Made by a program: the position numbers and the translations under genes
Notes under the pieces: model-generated
What the model saw: the letters and a program-made list of their open reading frames with translations, nothing else
Told to the model about the DNA's origin: nothing
Database searches by the model: none
Assembly (NCBI GenBank): GCA_009908925.1
Contig: JAAAOH010000308.1
Coordinates: 1 to 28,443, forward strand
Direction of reading: 5' to 3'
DNA from: Spirochaetota bacterium
Lineage (GTDB): Bacteria; Spirochaetota; Spirochaetia; DSM-27196; PWMO01
DNA: 28,443 nt
In this document: piece by piece, positions 14,292 through 22,577 of the stretch
Position numbering within the stretch: the first letter of the stretch is position 1
Layout: every line of letters starts with the position of its first letter

Positions 14292-15640
14292 GAGGTTCAG
14301 CGGTCGTCTCCAGCCGAACTCCGTCTCTGTTCAGGGTGCTGCTCGTCGCAGCACTCCTGTTTGGTGCGTCCGGGCATTGTACGCCTCGGCTTGAGGCGCA
14401 GACGGCGGGGACGACGACCGATGAGACGCAGACCGCAGGGACAGCGAGAGAGGGTGCGCAGCCGGCGTTCTCCGGGGTGCGAATCTATGTTGTGCCTCTT
14501 CTGCAGGTGGGACCGGCACCGGACCTCTCGGCCATCGGCCAGGACCTCACGGAGCTGCTCAGTCAGAGCCTGTACACGGAGTTCTCCGACGCCGGCTTCG
14601 AAATCGTCGTGGGCAATCCGATCCCGGCGTCGGAACAAACCACCGCGCCCGGCAGCATCGCGTCCGCAGTTGTGGAGGCGGCACGGGCGGCGGAGGCGGA
14701 TTTTGCGGCATTCGGGTTCGCCGGCTTTCCCTCCGGCAGGGTTACCGTGAATGTGCGCGTCTACGACACCGGCTCGGGGGCGCTCGTGTCCGCGGCTGCG
14801 GGCTTCGGCCGTAGCGACCTCGCAGTGTTCAACGTCACGCGGCGCTTGTTTCAGGACCTCCGACCGGGCCTCACGCGTGCGGTGAACAGCGGTGCCGATG
14901 CCCAGGTAGTCGATGTCGCCGGTGACCAACCGGTATCGAATCCACTGCTGCTCTCCTCTCCCCAGGAGGGGATGCACGTCTACCTCGGAGAGAACCTTCG
15001 GGTCGGACGGGTAACCGACGGGACGGTCCGTCTCCCGTACCTCCCGTTCCGTCCCGGCGACACCGTTGAGGTGCGCAAGCGCAAATCCGGGTACTACGAG
15101 GACCGGGAGAGAATCCTGGTGCGCTCCGGAGACACCGAGATACCATTGAGGCCGATGGAGCCGGAGACGAGATTTGCGACCACCCTGACCTACACGACCG
15201 GGCAACTGATGGGGCTCGGCGTCGGGGTGCGCGGCTACCTGCGTCCCGACTGGAGCTTCATAGCGGCGGAAACCTACGGTTACGCGCAGAGCACGAACCC
15301 CGGCGCGACGCCCGTCGCGTATCATCAGGATTTCCGCCTGCTTCTCGGGCGCTATCTTGCATTCCCCCGCACCTCGGTGTTCCGGATGGGAGCCCAGACC
15401 GGGGTCGGTACCAGTCTGACCTTTTTCTCGTCACCGGATACGGAGACGTATCGCGACACCTATCTGGAGCTCTTCGCCCTGTGGTTGGAGGTGAACTTCA
15501 CGGACGTCGCGTTCTTTTTGAGCAGCGCGGCGCGGTGGTCTGTGGGGCGTGAGAACGGTCTGCTGGAACCGGGAATGCTCGACGCGGGGGATTTCGGGCC
15601 GTTTCTGACTCTCGGGACGCTGGTGAAGTGGCAGAGGTAA
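14288..15640 (+). CDS. Exported protein with PEGA-like domain and beta-barrel-like C-terminus
   Basis: This 450-aa protein is not recognised as a named family. An N-terminal signal peptide is visible (SLFRVLLVAALLFGASG, likely cleaved after LEA). Residues about 60-210 form a domain that begins VRIYVVPLLQVG and resembles the TolB-N/CsgG-like domains of envelope proteins. Residues about 225-300 look like a PEGA-type beta domain (MHVYLGENLRVGRV, VEVRKRKSGYYEDRERILV). From about 305 the sequence shows alternating amphipathic strands suited to an outer-membrane barrel or surface beta-sheet. The GTG at 14288 overlaps the cyclase stop (GTGA); the longer in-frame start at 14222 would precede the signal with shadow sequence. 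The next gene has the same order of parts, so the two may be distant paralogues. Confidence 0.75.
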   Translation: MRGSAVVSSRTPSLFRVLLVAALLFGASGHCTPRLEAQTAGTTTDETQTAGTAREGAQPAFSGVRIYVVPLLQVGPAPDLSAIGQDLTELLSQSLYTEFSDAGFEIVVGNPIPASEQTTAPGSIASAVVEAARAAEADFAAFGFAGFPSGRVTVNVRVYDTGSGALVSAAAGFGRSDLAVFNVTRRLFQDLRPGLTRAVNSGADAQVVDVAGDQPVSNPLLLSSPQEGMHVYLGENLRVGRVTDGTVRLPYLPFRPGDTVEVRKRKSGYYEDRERILVRSGDTEIPLRPMEPETRFATTLTYTTGQLMGLGVGVRGYLRPDWSFIAAETYGYAQSTNPGATPVAYHQDFRLLLGRYLAFPRTSVFRMGAQTGVGTSLTFFSSPDTETYRDTYLELFALWLEVNFTDVAFFLSSAARWSVGRENGLLEPGMLDAGDFGPFLTLGTLVKWQR

Positions 15641-15653
15641 GGCGGCTGAAGTG

Positions 15654-16904
15654 ATGTCGACACAGGTGATGCGCGGAAAGCTTACACTTCTCACCGCCGT
15701 GGGGATCGTCCTGCTGACGGTCGCGGCGCCGCGGCTGGATGCTCAGGAGGCAGCGCGCCGCATTGCTGTGTTCTTCGAGGTCGGTGAGGACATCACCGAG
15801 GATGCCGCACGGACGCGCTTTCTCTACGAGTCTCTGCTGGTGGCCCTGCATCGCGAGAATCCGAACACGGAGTTTCTCACCCCTGCAGCGCTTTCCGTAA
15901 CCGATGCGCAGCGTACTGTCAGTGCTCGGGACGGCCGCGCGGACGCGTGGATCGTGGTCTCCGTAGAGCGTGTCGGTGACGGGAACCGCTACGGCGTGAG
16001 CGTGCGCTCGGTCTTCCTGTACACCGGCGAAACGGTACTTGATCTGTTCTACGAGGCGCCGGCCACGGAAAGCGAGAGAAGCCTCGCGTTGCGCCTGTGG
16101 AACCGCGGCGCCCGGGCCGTGGCGGAGGCATACTCTACGGTCTCCGCCGAGTCGACGGTCATCATCCACGGTGCTGTGGGTAGCGAGATTGTGGGGCTGA
16201 CCGGTACCCCGATTCGCCTGCAGTCACAGGAGTTGCGGGTCGTCCTCGAGCAACCGCGCGTGTACGAGTTCGAGACGCAGTCCGACCTCCACTACCCTCA
16301 GCGCGTGGACTTCTTTCTCGGCGGCAGGGAGACGGAGATCCTCCTCAACCAGGACGAGCGCTCTCGGTTCCTGCTGAGTGCCTACGGGCAGGAGTTTGCC
16401 TACCTCGGGCTCGACCTCTCCTACATGATCGCCCCGCCGTACGCCTTTCTGCGCGGAGGCTTCTACACCTACGGTTTCGGCATCGTGCCCTTCGTCGACA
16501 GCGAAGCGAATGAGAACGAGGAGGGAGATGCGCAACTGCGTGTCTCGCGGCCGCTGACGAACTTCCGCATACTGTTCGGCACGTACTGGAACAGACCTCA
16601 CGGAGCGCTCCGCGCCTACACCGCCGCCGGCCCTCTGGTCAGGGTCATGACCTCTTCCGGGTTCACGGGGCTCGAGCCGATCGCGCCGTGGGGTCTCGAG
16701 TTCGTGAACGGGGTGGAGTTTTTCCCCGAGCGGAAGCTGCGGCTGTTCCTCGAGCATACGCCGACTGTGGCCTTCGCTGCCGAGCGCGATTTCCTCAGGG
16801 CTCAGTTTTTCGACTCCTCGGGTCCCGAGCCCATCTTCTTTGATGATGACGCCGGCTACCTGGATCTGCTTTCGGCGCGCATGGGGGTGCGGGTTCAATG
16901 GTAG
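15654..16904 (+). CDS. Exported protein, PEGA-like plus beta-barrel-like, probable paralogue of the preceding gene
   Basis: This 416-aa protein has a signal peptide (about 9-30, KLTLLTAVGIVLLTVAAPRLDA, cleavage near LDA). An alpha/beta-like domain (IAVFFEVGEDITED onward) covers about 35-165. Residues about 166-235 form a PEGA-like domain (VIIHGAVGSEIVGLTGTPI, VYEFETQSDLHYPQRVDFFL). The last 175 residues have alternating aromatic strands and end in RMGVRVQW, the terminal aromatic being typical of outer-membrane barrels. The layout copies that of the upstream gene. The ATG at 15654 is 13 bp after that gene and preceded by GAGGTAAGG; a GTG at 15651 and an ATG at 15669 are alternatives. It overlaps the downstream lipoprotein gene by 7 bp. 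Function unknown; probably periplasm or outer membrane. Confidence 0.75.
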   Translation: MSTQVMRGKLTLLTAVGIVLLTVAAPRLDAQEAARRIAVFFEVGEDITEDAARTRFLYESLLVALHRENPNTEFLTPAALSVTDAQRTVSARDGRADAWIVVSVERVGDGNRYGVSVRSVFLYTGETVLDLFYEAPATESERSLALRLWNRGARAVAEAYSTVSAESTVIIHGAVGSEIVGLTGTPIRLQSQELRVVLEQPRVYEFETQSDLHYPQRVDFFLGGRETEILLNQDERSRFLLSAYGQEFAYLGLDLSYMIAPPYAFLRGGFYTYGFGIVPFVDSEANENEEGDAQLRVSRPLTNFRILFGTYWNRPHGALRAYTAAGPLVRVMTSSGFTGLEPIAPWGLEFVNGVEFFPERKLRLFLEHTPTVAFAAERDFLRAQFFDSSGPEPIFFDDDAGYLDLLSARMGVRVQW

Positions 16905-18079
16905 CGCGCAGCGCGGCAGGCGCCGCTGCAGCCGCCGTTGCTGCGGCGCTGACGGTTCTTGCGTTGCTGTTGGCCGGGTGCAGGATGCCCTTATTCGACG
17001 AAGACCTCTCCCTTGCCGTGCACACGATGTCTCAGCTCGATCACGCCTACACGATCGGTCCGGTGGAGGTCTGCGACCTCGACCCCGAGTCGCAGTTTCT
17101 GTTCATACCGGGAAAGTTCCAGAATACCTCGCTGACGGGAAAAGTGATCGATGACGGTATGGTGGTTGAGACTCGCCGAGAGGAAACCGTCTACGTGCAC
17201 GTTACCGAAGCTCCGGGCGAGGACTACTACGTGATAGAGGAGAACGCCAACAATCCGCTGTGGCGCTTCTATCCCCGGCCTCCGGGGGATCCGGGCGACG
17301 TGTTCAGCCGGTATGTGGAGACGGTGGTTGAGACGAGTGGTAGTGGGAACATCTATATTCTGGGCGTCTATCCTGACCGGCGGTTCAGCGGGGACAGCAT
17401 CTTCACCGACCAGTACGAGGCCGCCACTGCGGACTTCAATACTGGGGGCACATACCCCTTCGCGTACGACACCGGCGGATGGTTCGGCGCCAACGAGGCG
17501 TATATCGGGGCCGGCGTGTATCCTGCGCCGACTGCGGCCGATGATCTGTTCCTGATGCTCACCTACGATGACACGGCCGGGGAGTTCTATGAGTACGCAG
17601 AGCCCGTTAGCCAGGACGGATTGGTTAATATTCCCGCGCAGTTCAATACCGTACCGATCGGCTCAGTGGAGCCGCCCGAGACCGTCTTCTACTACCACCA
17701 CCCCCCGTCGGGGCGCAGCTACATGAGCTACGCCGCGGGCAGCAGTTTCAAGAACTGGGTCTTCGACGCGCCGGCAGGTGCTACGGAGTTCACCCCGCTG
17801 GATGTCTCCGGGCGTATCGCCCGGGTGCTTTCCACTGGCGAGCTTCTGGTGAGGCGCAAGCGAACCATGAGCCTGTACGGTCCGACCGGAGAGGGCCGAG
17901 GCTCATTTCCAGTCGGGGATCTGCGGCTTGCGTTCGAGTACTACAACGGCGACAAGTCGCGCCACGAGACCGTGTTCACCTACATCTACTTCGAAAACCG
18001 GGAAACCGGCGACTGCGATACGACCGCCTACGCGCGGGTCTACACCATTCCGACGTCAAAGCTCCACACACTCGACTGA
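16898..18079 (+). CDS. Hypothetical lipoprotein
   Basis: This 393-aa protein starts with an Ala-rich signal sequence and a lipobox LAGC with Cys28 as the lipidation site, so it is a membrane-anchored lipoprotein. Asp is not at the position after Cys (Arg29), so retention by an E. coli-like +2 rule is not indicated. The rest is beta-rich with many Tyr, Phe and Gly and repeated segments such as NIYILGVYPDRRF and DDLFLMLTYDDTAGEFYEY, which could be blades of a propeller; this is a guess. No known family or active site is seen. It overlaps the preceding exported-protein gene by 7 bp and is the last gene of the parA-AAA+-cyclase operon. It ends 37 bp from the convergent coiled-coil gene. Confidence 0.8.
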   Translation: MVARSAAGAAAAAVAAALTVLALLLAGCRMPLFDEDLSLAVHTMSQLDHAYTIGPVEVCDLDPESQFLFIPGKFQNTSLTGKVIDDGMVVETRREETVYVHVTEAPGEDYYVIEENANNPLWRFYPRPPGDPGDVFSRYVETVVETSGSGNIYILGVYPDRRFSGDSIFTDQYEAATADFNTGGTYPFAYDTGGWFGANEAYIGAGVYPAPTAADDLFLMLTYDDTAGEFYEYAEPVSQDGLVNIPAQFNTVPIGSVEPPETVFYYHHPPSGRSYMSYAAGSSFKNWVFDAPAGATEFTPLDVSGRIARVLSTGELLVRRKRTMSLYGPTGEGRGSFPVGDLRLAFEYYNGDKSRHETVFTYIYFENRETGDCDTTAYARVYTIPTSKLHTLD

Positions 18080-18116
18080 GCCGGCTCCCCGGTCGCTGCC
18101 GGCCGCTGCCTCCACG

Positions 18117-20477
18117 TCAACTGCTCTCGCGGATCAGAACCTCGAGCTCGTCGAGAAAGGCGGTCATGTTGGGATCGTTCGTATTCTGTCTCTGCTCGGC
18201 AAGGTATGCGAGCTTGCGAGCTGTCGTCGCGTAGGCGGAAAGCTCGTAGACGATATCAACGGTGTCGAGGAGGGCCGTTTCGCGGCCTGCTTCCTCGAAC
18301 GCGCGGTCGTAGGCCTTGATTCGATCCCGAAGCCCGGGGAGCGCCTCGCGAACGGGCCTCGAGGCGAGGAACGAGTCGAAGAGAAGCTTCGTCTGAAGCC
18401 GGGCGGCGTCCGTTCCTGAGTCGAGGATATCATCTTCCCGGTTCGCGTAGGCGAGATAGGAGCGGCGAAGCGACTCGTAGTCTTCCTCCACTTCGCGGAG
18501 TTGCTCGATCTCGTCTGCGAGCTCGGGAGTGAGCGCGGGTTCCGCCTCCGCCTCCTGGGGCTGCTCCTCTTCGAGAGCTTCAGCGGTGCTGAGCGCTGCG
18601 TCGAGCTCCTCTCCGGTCTCGTCGAGCTCTGTGCGAAGCTCCTCCACGCGGGTCTGTAGCTCGGCATTGCGCGTGCGCAACGAGACCAGCTGCTCCTGCC
18701 GCTCACCGGAGCCCGCTTCGAGCTCCTGATTCTCGGTCTCGAGCTCTGCGATATCGGTCTGCAGCCCGTCGATTCGATTCTGAAGCTCGCCGGTTGCCTG
18801 CGCCACGGTGGAGCGGACGGCGCCGGGGAGCTGTGTCATCTGACGGCTGCGCGGATACTGGGCCGCCAACTGGAGATAGGTGTTGACGGCCGCCTGGTAG
18901 TTCCCGGCTTCCCGCGCCTGCTCGGCGGCGGCGAAGAGCGGGGCTGCGGCCTGCGTCTGTTGTTCGGTGGTTTGAGCGGTTGCGATAGACACCGCCGACT
19001 CTCGAATCTGGGAGATAACCTCCTCGGCGGGAGCGGCGTCCTGGGGGAGCAGGGCGATGGCCTCACGGTAGGAGGCGAGGGCTGCGCCATAGTCGGCCGC
19101 CGCGAAAGAAGCGCCGGCTTCGGAGATGGCTGCCTCCGCTGCCTCTGAACGATCAATCTGCCGGTCACGCAGATCGGCTATCACGTCACGTTGTCGGGAG
19201 ACGAAGTACTGGTGACCCTCGGCTACCGCGGGAATGAGGTTGAGTGCCTCGTTGTACAGAGCTTCCGCCTGTTCAACATTGCCCGCCTCGAAGGCGGCAT
19301 TGCCCTCGTTCACAAGGCGCGTGGCCTCCTGAACGGTGCGCGATTGGGCGATCAGAGCGTCGGTATCGGTCGAGCGGGCGGTGCGCTGCTCCTCCACGAG
19401 CTGTTCGAGGGAGGAGAGGATAAAGAGTTCGGCCTCGCGACGCTGCGCGACCGCCGGCAGCGCTGCGACGGAGTCTTCGGAGAGATAGCCGCGAAGCTGC
19501 TCAATCGTGCCGAGAGCCTCGCCGTAGTCATTACCACGAATCTCGTTTCGGATCTCGTTGTAGTAGCCAACGATCTGATTGGCCGCCTGCTGTTCCCGCT
19601 CGCGGCGATCGGAGAGTGCACTGAGCTCCGCCTGGGCGTCGGTCAGCTGCTCCTGCGAAGCGCTGAGCTGCTGCTCGAACTCGCTGCGCAACTCCGCCTC
19701 GCGCTCGCGTGCCTCGTCGAGGATCTGCGCCCGCTCCTCTTCGAGCTGCTGCAACTCGCCCCGGAACTCCGACTGCAGCTCGGCAAGGGTCTCGTCGAGC
19801 TCGGCCCGTTCCGCTTCCGCCTCTGCTCGAAGCTCGGCGAGCTCGGCCTCGATTTCGGCGTTGCCTTCTGCCTCGAGAACCGCGATGCGCTCCTCGATGG
19901 TGGTCTCTGCAGCCCCTTCGTTCTCGAGTCGGCTGCGCTCTGCGGCAAGTTCGGCCTCGAGCTCGGAACGCAGTTCCGCCTCGCGCAGGGCCAGCTCCTC
20001 CTCGAGGTTTGTCTCGAGCGCCGCGCGCCGTGCCTCGATGTCGCCGAGCCGCTGCTGTATGTCGGCGATCTCCTGCTCTTTCTGTTCGAGCTCGGCCTGC
20101 GCCTGCTCCTGTATGCGACGGATCAGCTCCGCCTGCGCGCTCGCCCCCTCGCGCTGCGCCTCTATGCGGGCCTGCTCCTCCTGCTGGAAGTAGGTATACA
20201 GTCCGAACAGTCCGCCTGCGACGATGGCCGCCATGGCGAGGTTGACGATGAGTGGGAAGACGAACCCCCGGCGTGTCGCGCGGGACAGGGTCAGCGCGTC
20301 GGTTGAGAGCCCTGCACGGCTGTCGGACGTCATGCGGTCGATTTCAGCGAGGATTTCGCTCCTATCTTCCGCGGAAATTCCGGAGTCGTCGGCCTGGAGG
20401 AGGTCGCTCGGTTTTACGTTGTCTTCGACGAGTAGTCGTTTGCGGTACGTGCTACCGCGCTTTAGAAGTCCGGACAT
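18117..20477 (-). CDS. Membrane-anchored coiled-coil protein with TPR-like repeats
   Basis: This 786-aa protein has a cytoplasmic N-terminus of about 70 residues, one transmembrane helix (about 71-97, FVFPLIVNLAMAAIVAGGLF), then a long Glu/Ala/Leu/Arg-rich coiled coil (about 98-300). TPR-like helical pairs follow (about 385-590, for example VNEGNAAFEAGNVEQAEALYNEALNL and YQAAVNTYLQLAAQYP), then a second coiled coil (about 605-690) and a helical C-terminus. By charge (Arg before TM) the coiled coil is likely outside the cytoplasm. The family is not recognised. Its length and shape suggest a structural or scaffold role in the envelope. It converges on the parA-AAA+-cyclase operon and is divergent from the acyl-CoA synthetase gene. 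There is no clear Shine-Dalgarno before the ATG at 20477. Confidence 0.85.
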   Translation of the reverse strand: MSGLLKRGSTYRKRLLVEDNVKPSDLLQADDSGISAEDRSEILAEIDRMTSDSRAGLSTDALTLSRATRRGFVFPLIVNLAMAAIVAGGLFGLYTYFQQEEQARIEAQREGASAQAELIRRIQEQAQAELEQKEQEIADIQQRLGDIEARRAALETNLEEELALREAELRSELEAELAAERSRLENEGAAETTIEERIAVLEAEGNAEIEAELAELRAEAEAERAELDETLAELQSEFRGELQQLEEERAQILDEAREREAELRSEFEQQLSASQEQLTDAQAELSALSDRREREQQAANQIVGYYNEIRNEIRGNDYGEALGTIEQLRGYLSEDSVAALPAVAQRREAELFILSSLEQLVEEQRTARSTDTDALIAQSRTVQEATRLVNEGNAAFEAGNVEQAEALYNEALNLIPAVAEGHQYFVSRQRDVIADLRDRQIDRSEAAEAAISEAGASFAAADYGAALASYREAIALLPQDAAPAEEVISQIRESAVSIATAQTTEQQTQAAAPLFAAAEQAREAGNYQAAVNTYLQLAAQYPRSRQMTQLPGAVRSTVAQATGELQNRIDGLQTDIAELETENQELEAGSGERQEQLVSLRTRNAELQTRVEELRTELDETGEELDAALSTAEALEEEQPQEAEAEPALTPELADEIEQLREVEEDYESLRRSYLAYANREDDILDSGTDAARLQTKLLFDSFLASRPVREALPGLRDRIKAYDRAFEEAGRETALLDTVDIVYELSAYATTARKLAYLAEQRQNTNDPNMTAFLDELEVLIRESS

Positions 20478-20492
20478 ATCGTGTGCACTCGT

Positions 20493-20520
20493 ACTCTACC
20501 GCATTTTGGAGCTTATGCAA
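20493..20520 (-). promoter_or_regulatory. Putative promoter of the coiled-coil gene
   Basis: On the minus strand TTGCAT (20520-20515), 16 bp, TAGAGT (20498-20493). The predicted start is about 20486, giving a 9-nt leader without a Shine-Dalgarno. It lies back to back with the acyl-CoA synthetase promoter. Confidence 0.4.
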
Positions 20521-20524
20521 CATC

Positions 20525-20553
20525 TTGATTATCGGTCAAGTTGGCCATAAACT
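20525..20553 (+). promoter_or_regulatory. Putative promoter of the acyl-CoA synthetase gene
   Basis: TTGATT (20525-20530), 17 bp, TAAACT (20548-20553). The predicted start is 20560, one base before the ATG at 20561. No Shine-Dalgarno is seen. Confidence 0.45.
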
Positions 20554-20560
20554 CGTAGTC

Positions 20561-22498
20561 ATGCAACGAACGGTTTTGGCGATGCTCGAGCAGGCAGCGG
20601 AGGATTTCCCCGAGACGCCCTACGTGTGGCAGAAGATAGATGACGGGTGGAGCTCCATGACCTTTCGTGAGGTTCGCGACGCAACCCGGGCGCTTGCCAC
20701 CGGACTGCTATCCATAGGGATCGGGCGGGACGACAAGGTCACCATCCTCGCCGAGGGGCGTCAGGAATGGGTCATCGGCGAGCTCGCCGTGCTGCACGCC
20801 GGCGGCGTTTCGGTGCCACTCTCCATAAAGCTGCTTCCTGACGAGATCCCGTTTCGCGTGAACCATTCCGAGAGCAAGCTGGTCATTCTTTCGACGAATA
20901 CTGCGTCCAGAATCACGGAAGTCTTCGGTGACTTCGAGAACGAGGTGATGGTGCTCTGCCTCGACGATGACAGCGACACGCTCGGGCGTATCGAGGAGGC
21001 CACCGGACTGAAACGAGGCGAGTGGCTCTTTTCCTATCCGGAGTTGCTCGAGCGGGGACGCCGGGAGCTCGGTGTCCGGGAGACGGAGCTTTCCGCGCTT
21101 GCAAAGGAGATCTCCGAAGAGGACGTCGTTACGATTTCCTATACCTCCGGTACGACCGGTAACCCCAAGGGAATCATGCTGACGCACAAGAACTACTACG
21201 TGAATGTGCATGATTCGGTGAACCTCCATCAGGTACCCCACGGTGGCTATTCGACGCTTCTGATTCTTCCCTGCGACCATTCCTTTGCGCACACCGTCGG
21301 TCTGTACGCCGCGCTTCCCCGGGGCATACAGATCTATTTCGTGGACGCCAGGGGCGGGGGAATGGCGACGATCCGGAATATCCCGACCAATCTGAAGGAA
21401 ACCGAGCCGGTGTTTCTGCTCACGGTACCTGCGCTGACGGGAAACTTCATGAAAAAGATCAAGGAGGGTATTGCTGCACAGGGTGGGGTGGCAAAAAAGC
21501 TCTTCGACGCGGGGCTCGCCGCCGGAATTGCCTACTACGGTGACGTACACAATAAGCCGCCGTTTTTCACGCGATTGAAGAACTACCTGCCCTACAAGCT
21601 CGCCGATGCGGTCGTCTTCAGCAAGGTGCGGCAGACGTTTGGACGAAACATTCAGTTCTGCGTGGGCGGGGGAGCACTTCTCGACCGCAAGCAGCAGGAG
21701 TTCTTCAAGGCCATCGGCGTGCCGGTTTACCAGGGCTACGGGCTCACGGAGGCAGCCCCGGTAATCTCCTCGAACACGCCGTACGCACACAAGATCGGAA
21801 GCTCGGGCAGAGTCGCGGCCTCCGTTGACTGCCGGATACTTGCCGAGGACGGCAGCGAGTGCGCGGTCGGGGAAGTCGGGCAGATCGCGATCCGCGGCGA
21901 GAACGTGATGAAGGGCTACTTCAAGAACGAGTCCGCCACCGCCGAAACCCTTCGGGACGGCATGCTCCTCACCGGTGATCGGGGCTATTTTGATGAGGAC
22001 CACTACCTGTATGTCGTCGGCCGCGAGAAGGCGCTGCTCATCTCGCCCGACGGCGAGAAGTACTCGCCGGAGGAAATCGAAGAGGCCATTGTCAACGGCT
22101 CCGAGCTTGTCCACCAGGCCCTCGTCTACAACGACCACAACCGCTACACCGGCGCGCTCATAACTCTCGACGATGAAAAGGTGCGGGCGCGTATCGCTGA
22201 GCGTGGTATTGCCGACGCAGATGCCCTGCTTGATGAGCTTCGGGCGGACCTCTATCGCTTCGAGGAAGACCCGGCCTACCGGCGGAAGTTCCCATCGCAA
22301 TGGATCCCATCCACCTTCCAGGTCCTCGAGGAACAATTCACCGAGGAGAACAAGATGATCAACTCGAGCATGAAGATGGTCCGGTTCAAGGTTGTGGAGG
22401 CGCACACAGACCGAATCGATGCGATGTATGCCGAGGACGGTCAGGACCATCGCAACGAACGCAACCGGCAGGCGGTACGATCCCTGTTTTCGCTCTGA
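20561..22498 (+). CDS. Long-chain acyl-CoA synthetase (AMP-binding enzyme)
   Basis: This 645-aa enzyme should activate fatty acids to acyl-AMP and then acyl-CoA. The AMP-binding signature YTSGTTGNPKGIMLTH is at about 194-209. YQGYGLTEAAPVIS, LLTGDRGYFDEDHYLYVVGREKALLI and GEKYSPEEIEEAI are the adenylate, hinge and C-terminal motifs. An insertion rich in Lys and aromatic residues between the first and second motif is usual in the long-chain (FadD/ACSL) branch. The ATG at 20561 gives the family's normal N-terminus (TVLAMLEQAAEDFPETPYV); in-frame upstream sequence lies in the shadow of the divergent coiled-coil gene. It probably serves fatty-acid uptake, phospholipid recycling or lipid synthesis. 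The chain length of its substrate is not readable from sequence. It is followed by a separately promoted Lon-like gene. Confidence 0.94.
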   Translation: MQRTVLAMLEQAAEDFPETPYVWQKIDDGWSSMTFREVRDATRALATGLLSIGIGRDDKVTILAEGRQEWVIGELAVLHAGGVSVPLSIKLLPDEIPFRVNHSESKLVILSTNTASRITEVFGDFENEVMVLCLDDDSDTLGRIEEATGLKRGEWLFSYPELLERGRRELGVRETELSALAKEISEEDVVTISYTSGTTGNPKGIMLTHKNYYVNVHDSVNLHQVPHGGYSTLLILPCDHSFAHTVGLYAALPRGIQIYFVDARGGGMATIRNIPTNLKETEPVFLLTVPALTGNFMKKIKEGIAAQGGVAKKLFDAGLAAGIAYYGDVHNKPPFFTRLKNYLPYKLADAVVFSKVRQTFGRNIQFCVGGGALLDRKQQEFFKAIGVPVYQGYGLTEAAPVISSNTPYAHKIGSSGRVAASVDCRILAEDGSECAVGEVGQIAIRGENVMKGYFKNESATAETLRDGMLLTGDRGYFDEDHYLYVVGREKALLISPDGEKYSPEEIEEAIVNGSELVHQALVYNDHNRYTGALITLDDEKVRARIAERGIADADALLDELRADLYRFEEDPAYRRKFPSQWIPSTFQVLEEQFTEENKMINSSMKMVRFKVVEAHTDRIDAMYAEDGQDHRNERNRQAVRSLFSL

Positions 22499-22524
22499 GG
22501 CTGTGTCGAACGGCCCCCAATGCT

Positions 22525-22568
22525 TCCCTTTCCCTGAAGCGCACTCCTATACTTTATAGGGAAGGGAG
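22525..22568 (+). promoter_or_regulatory. -10 element with flanking imperfect inverted repeat upstream of the Lon-like gene
   Basis: TATACT (22548-22553) is a good -10; the -35 is weak. TCCCTTTCCCT (22525-22535) and AGGGAAGGGA (22558-22567) form an inverted repeat with a one-base bulge that brackets the -10. The right arm also contains most of the Shine-Dalgarno GGGAGG (22564-22569), 8 nt before the ATG. It may be an operator. Confidence 0.4.
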
Positions 22569-22577
22569 GCATTCCAC

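Noticed and set aside
18080..18116. Bidirectional terminator between the lipoprotein and coiled-coil genes
   Set aside because: Two GCCGGC copies could pair, but no T-run follows on either strand and the loop is long.
20708..22450. 580-codon open frame on the minus strand opposite the acyl-CoA synthetase gene, and similar long antisense frames at 9442-10581, 2258-3208, 19191-20306 and 22710-23528
   Set aside because: G+C-rich genes commonly leave long open antisense frames. These show no family motif, signal or ribosome-binding site, while the sense frames are well-supported proteins.
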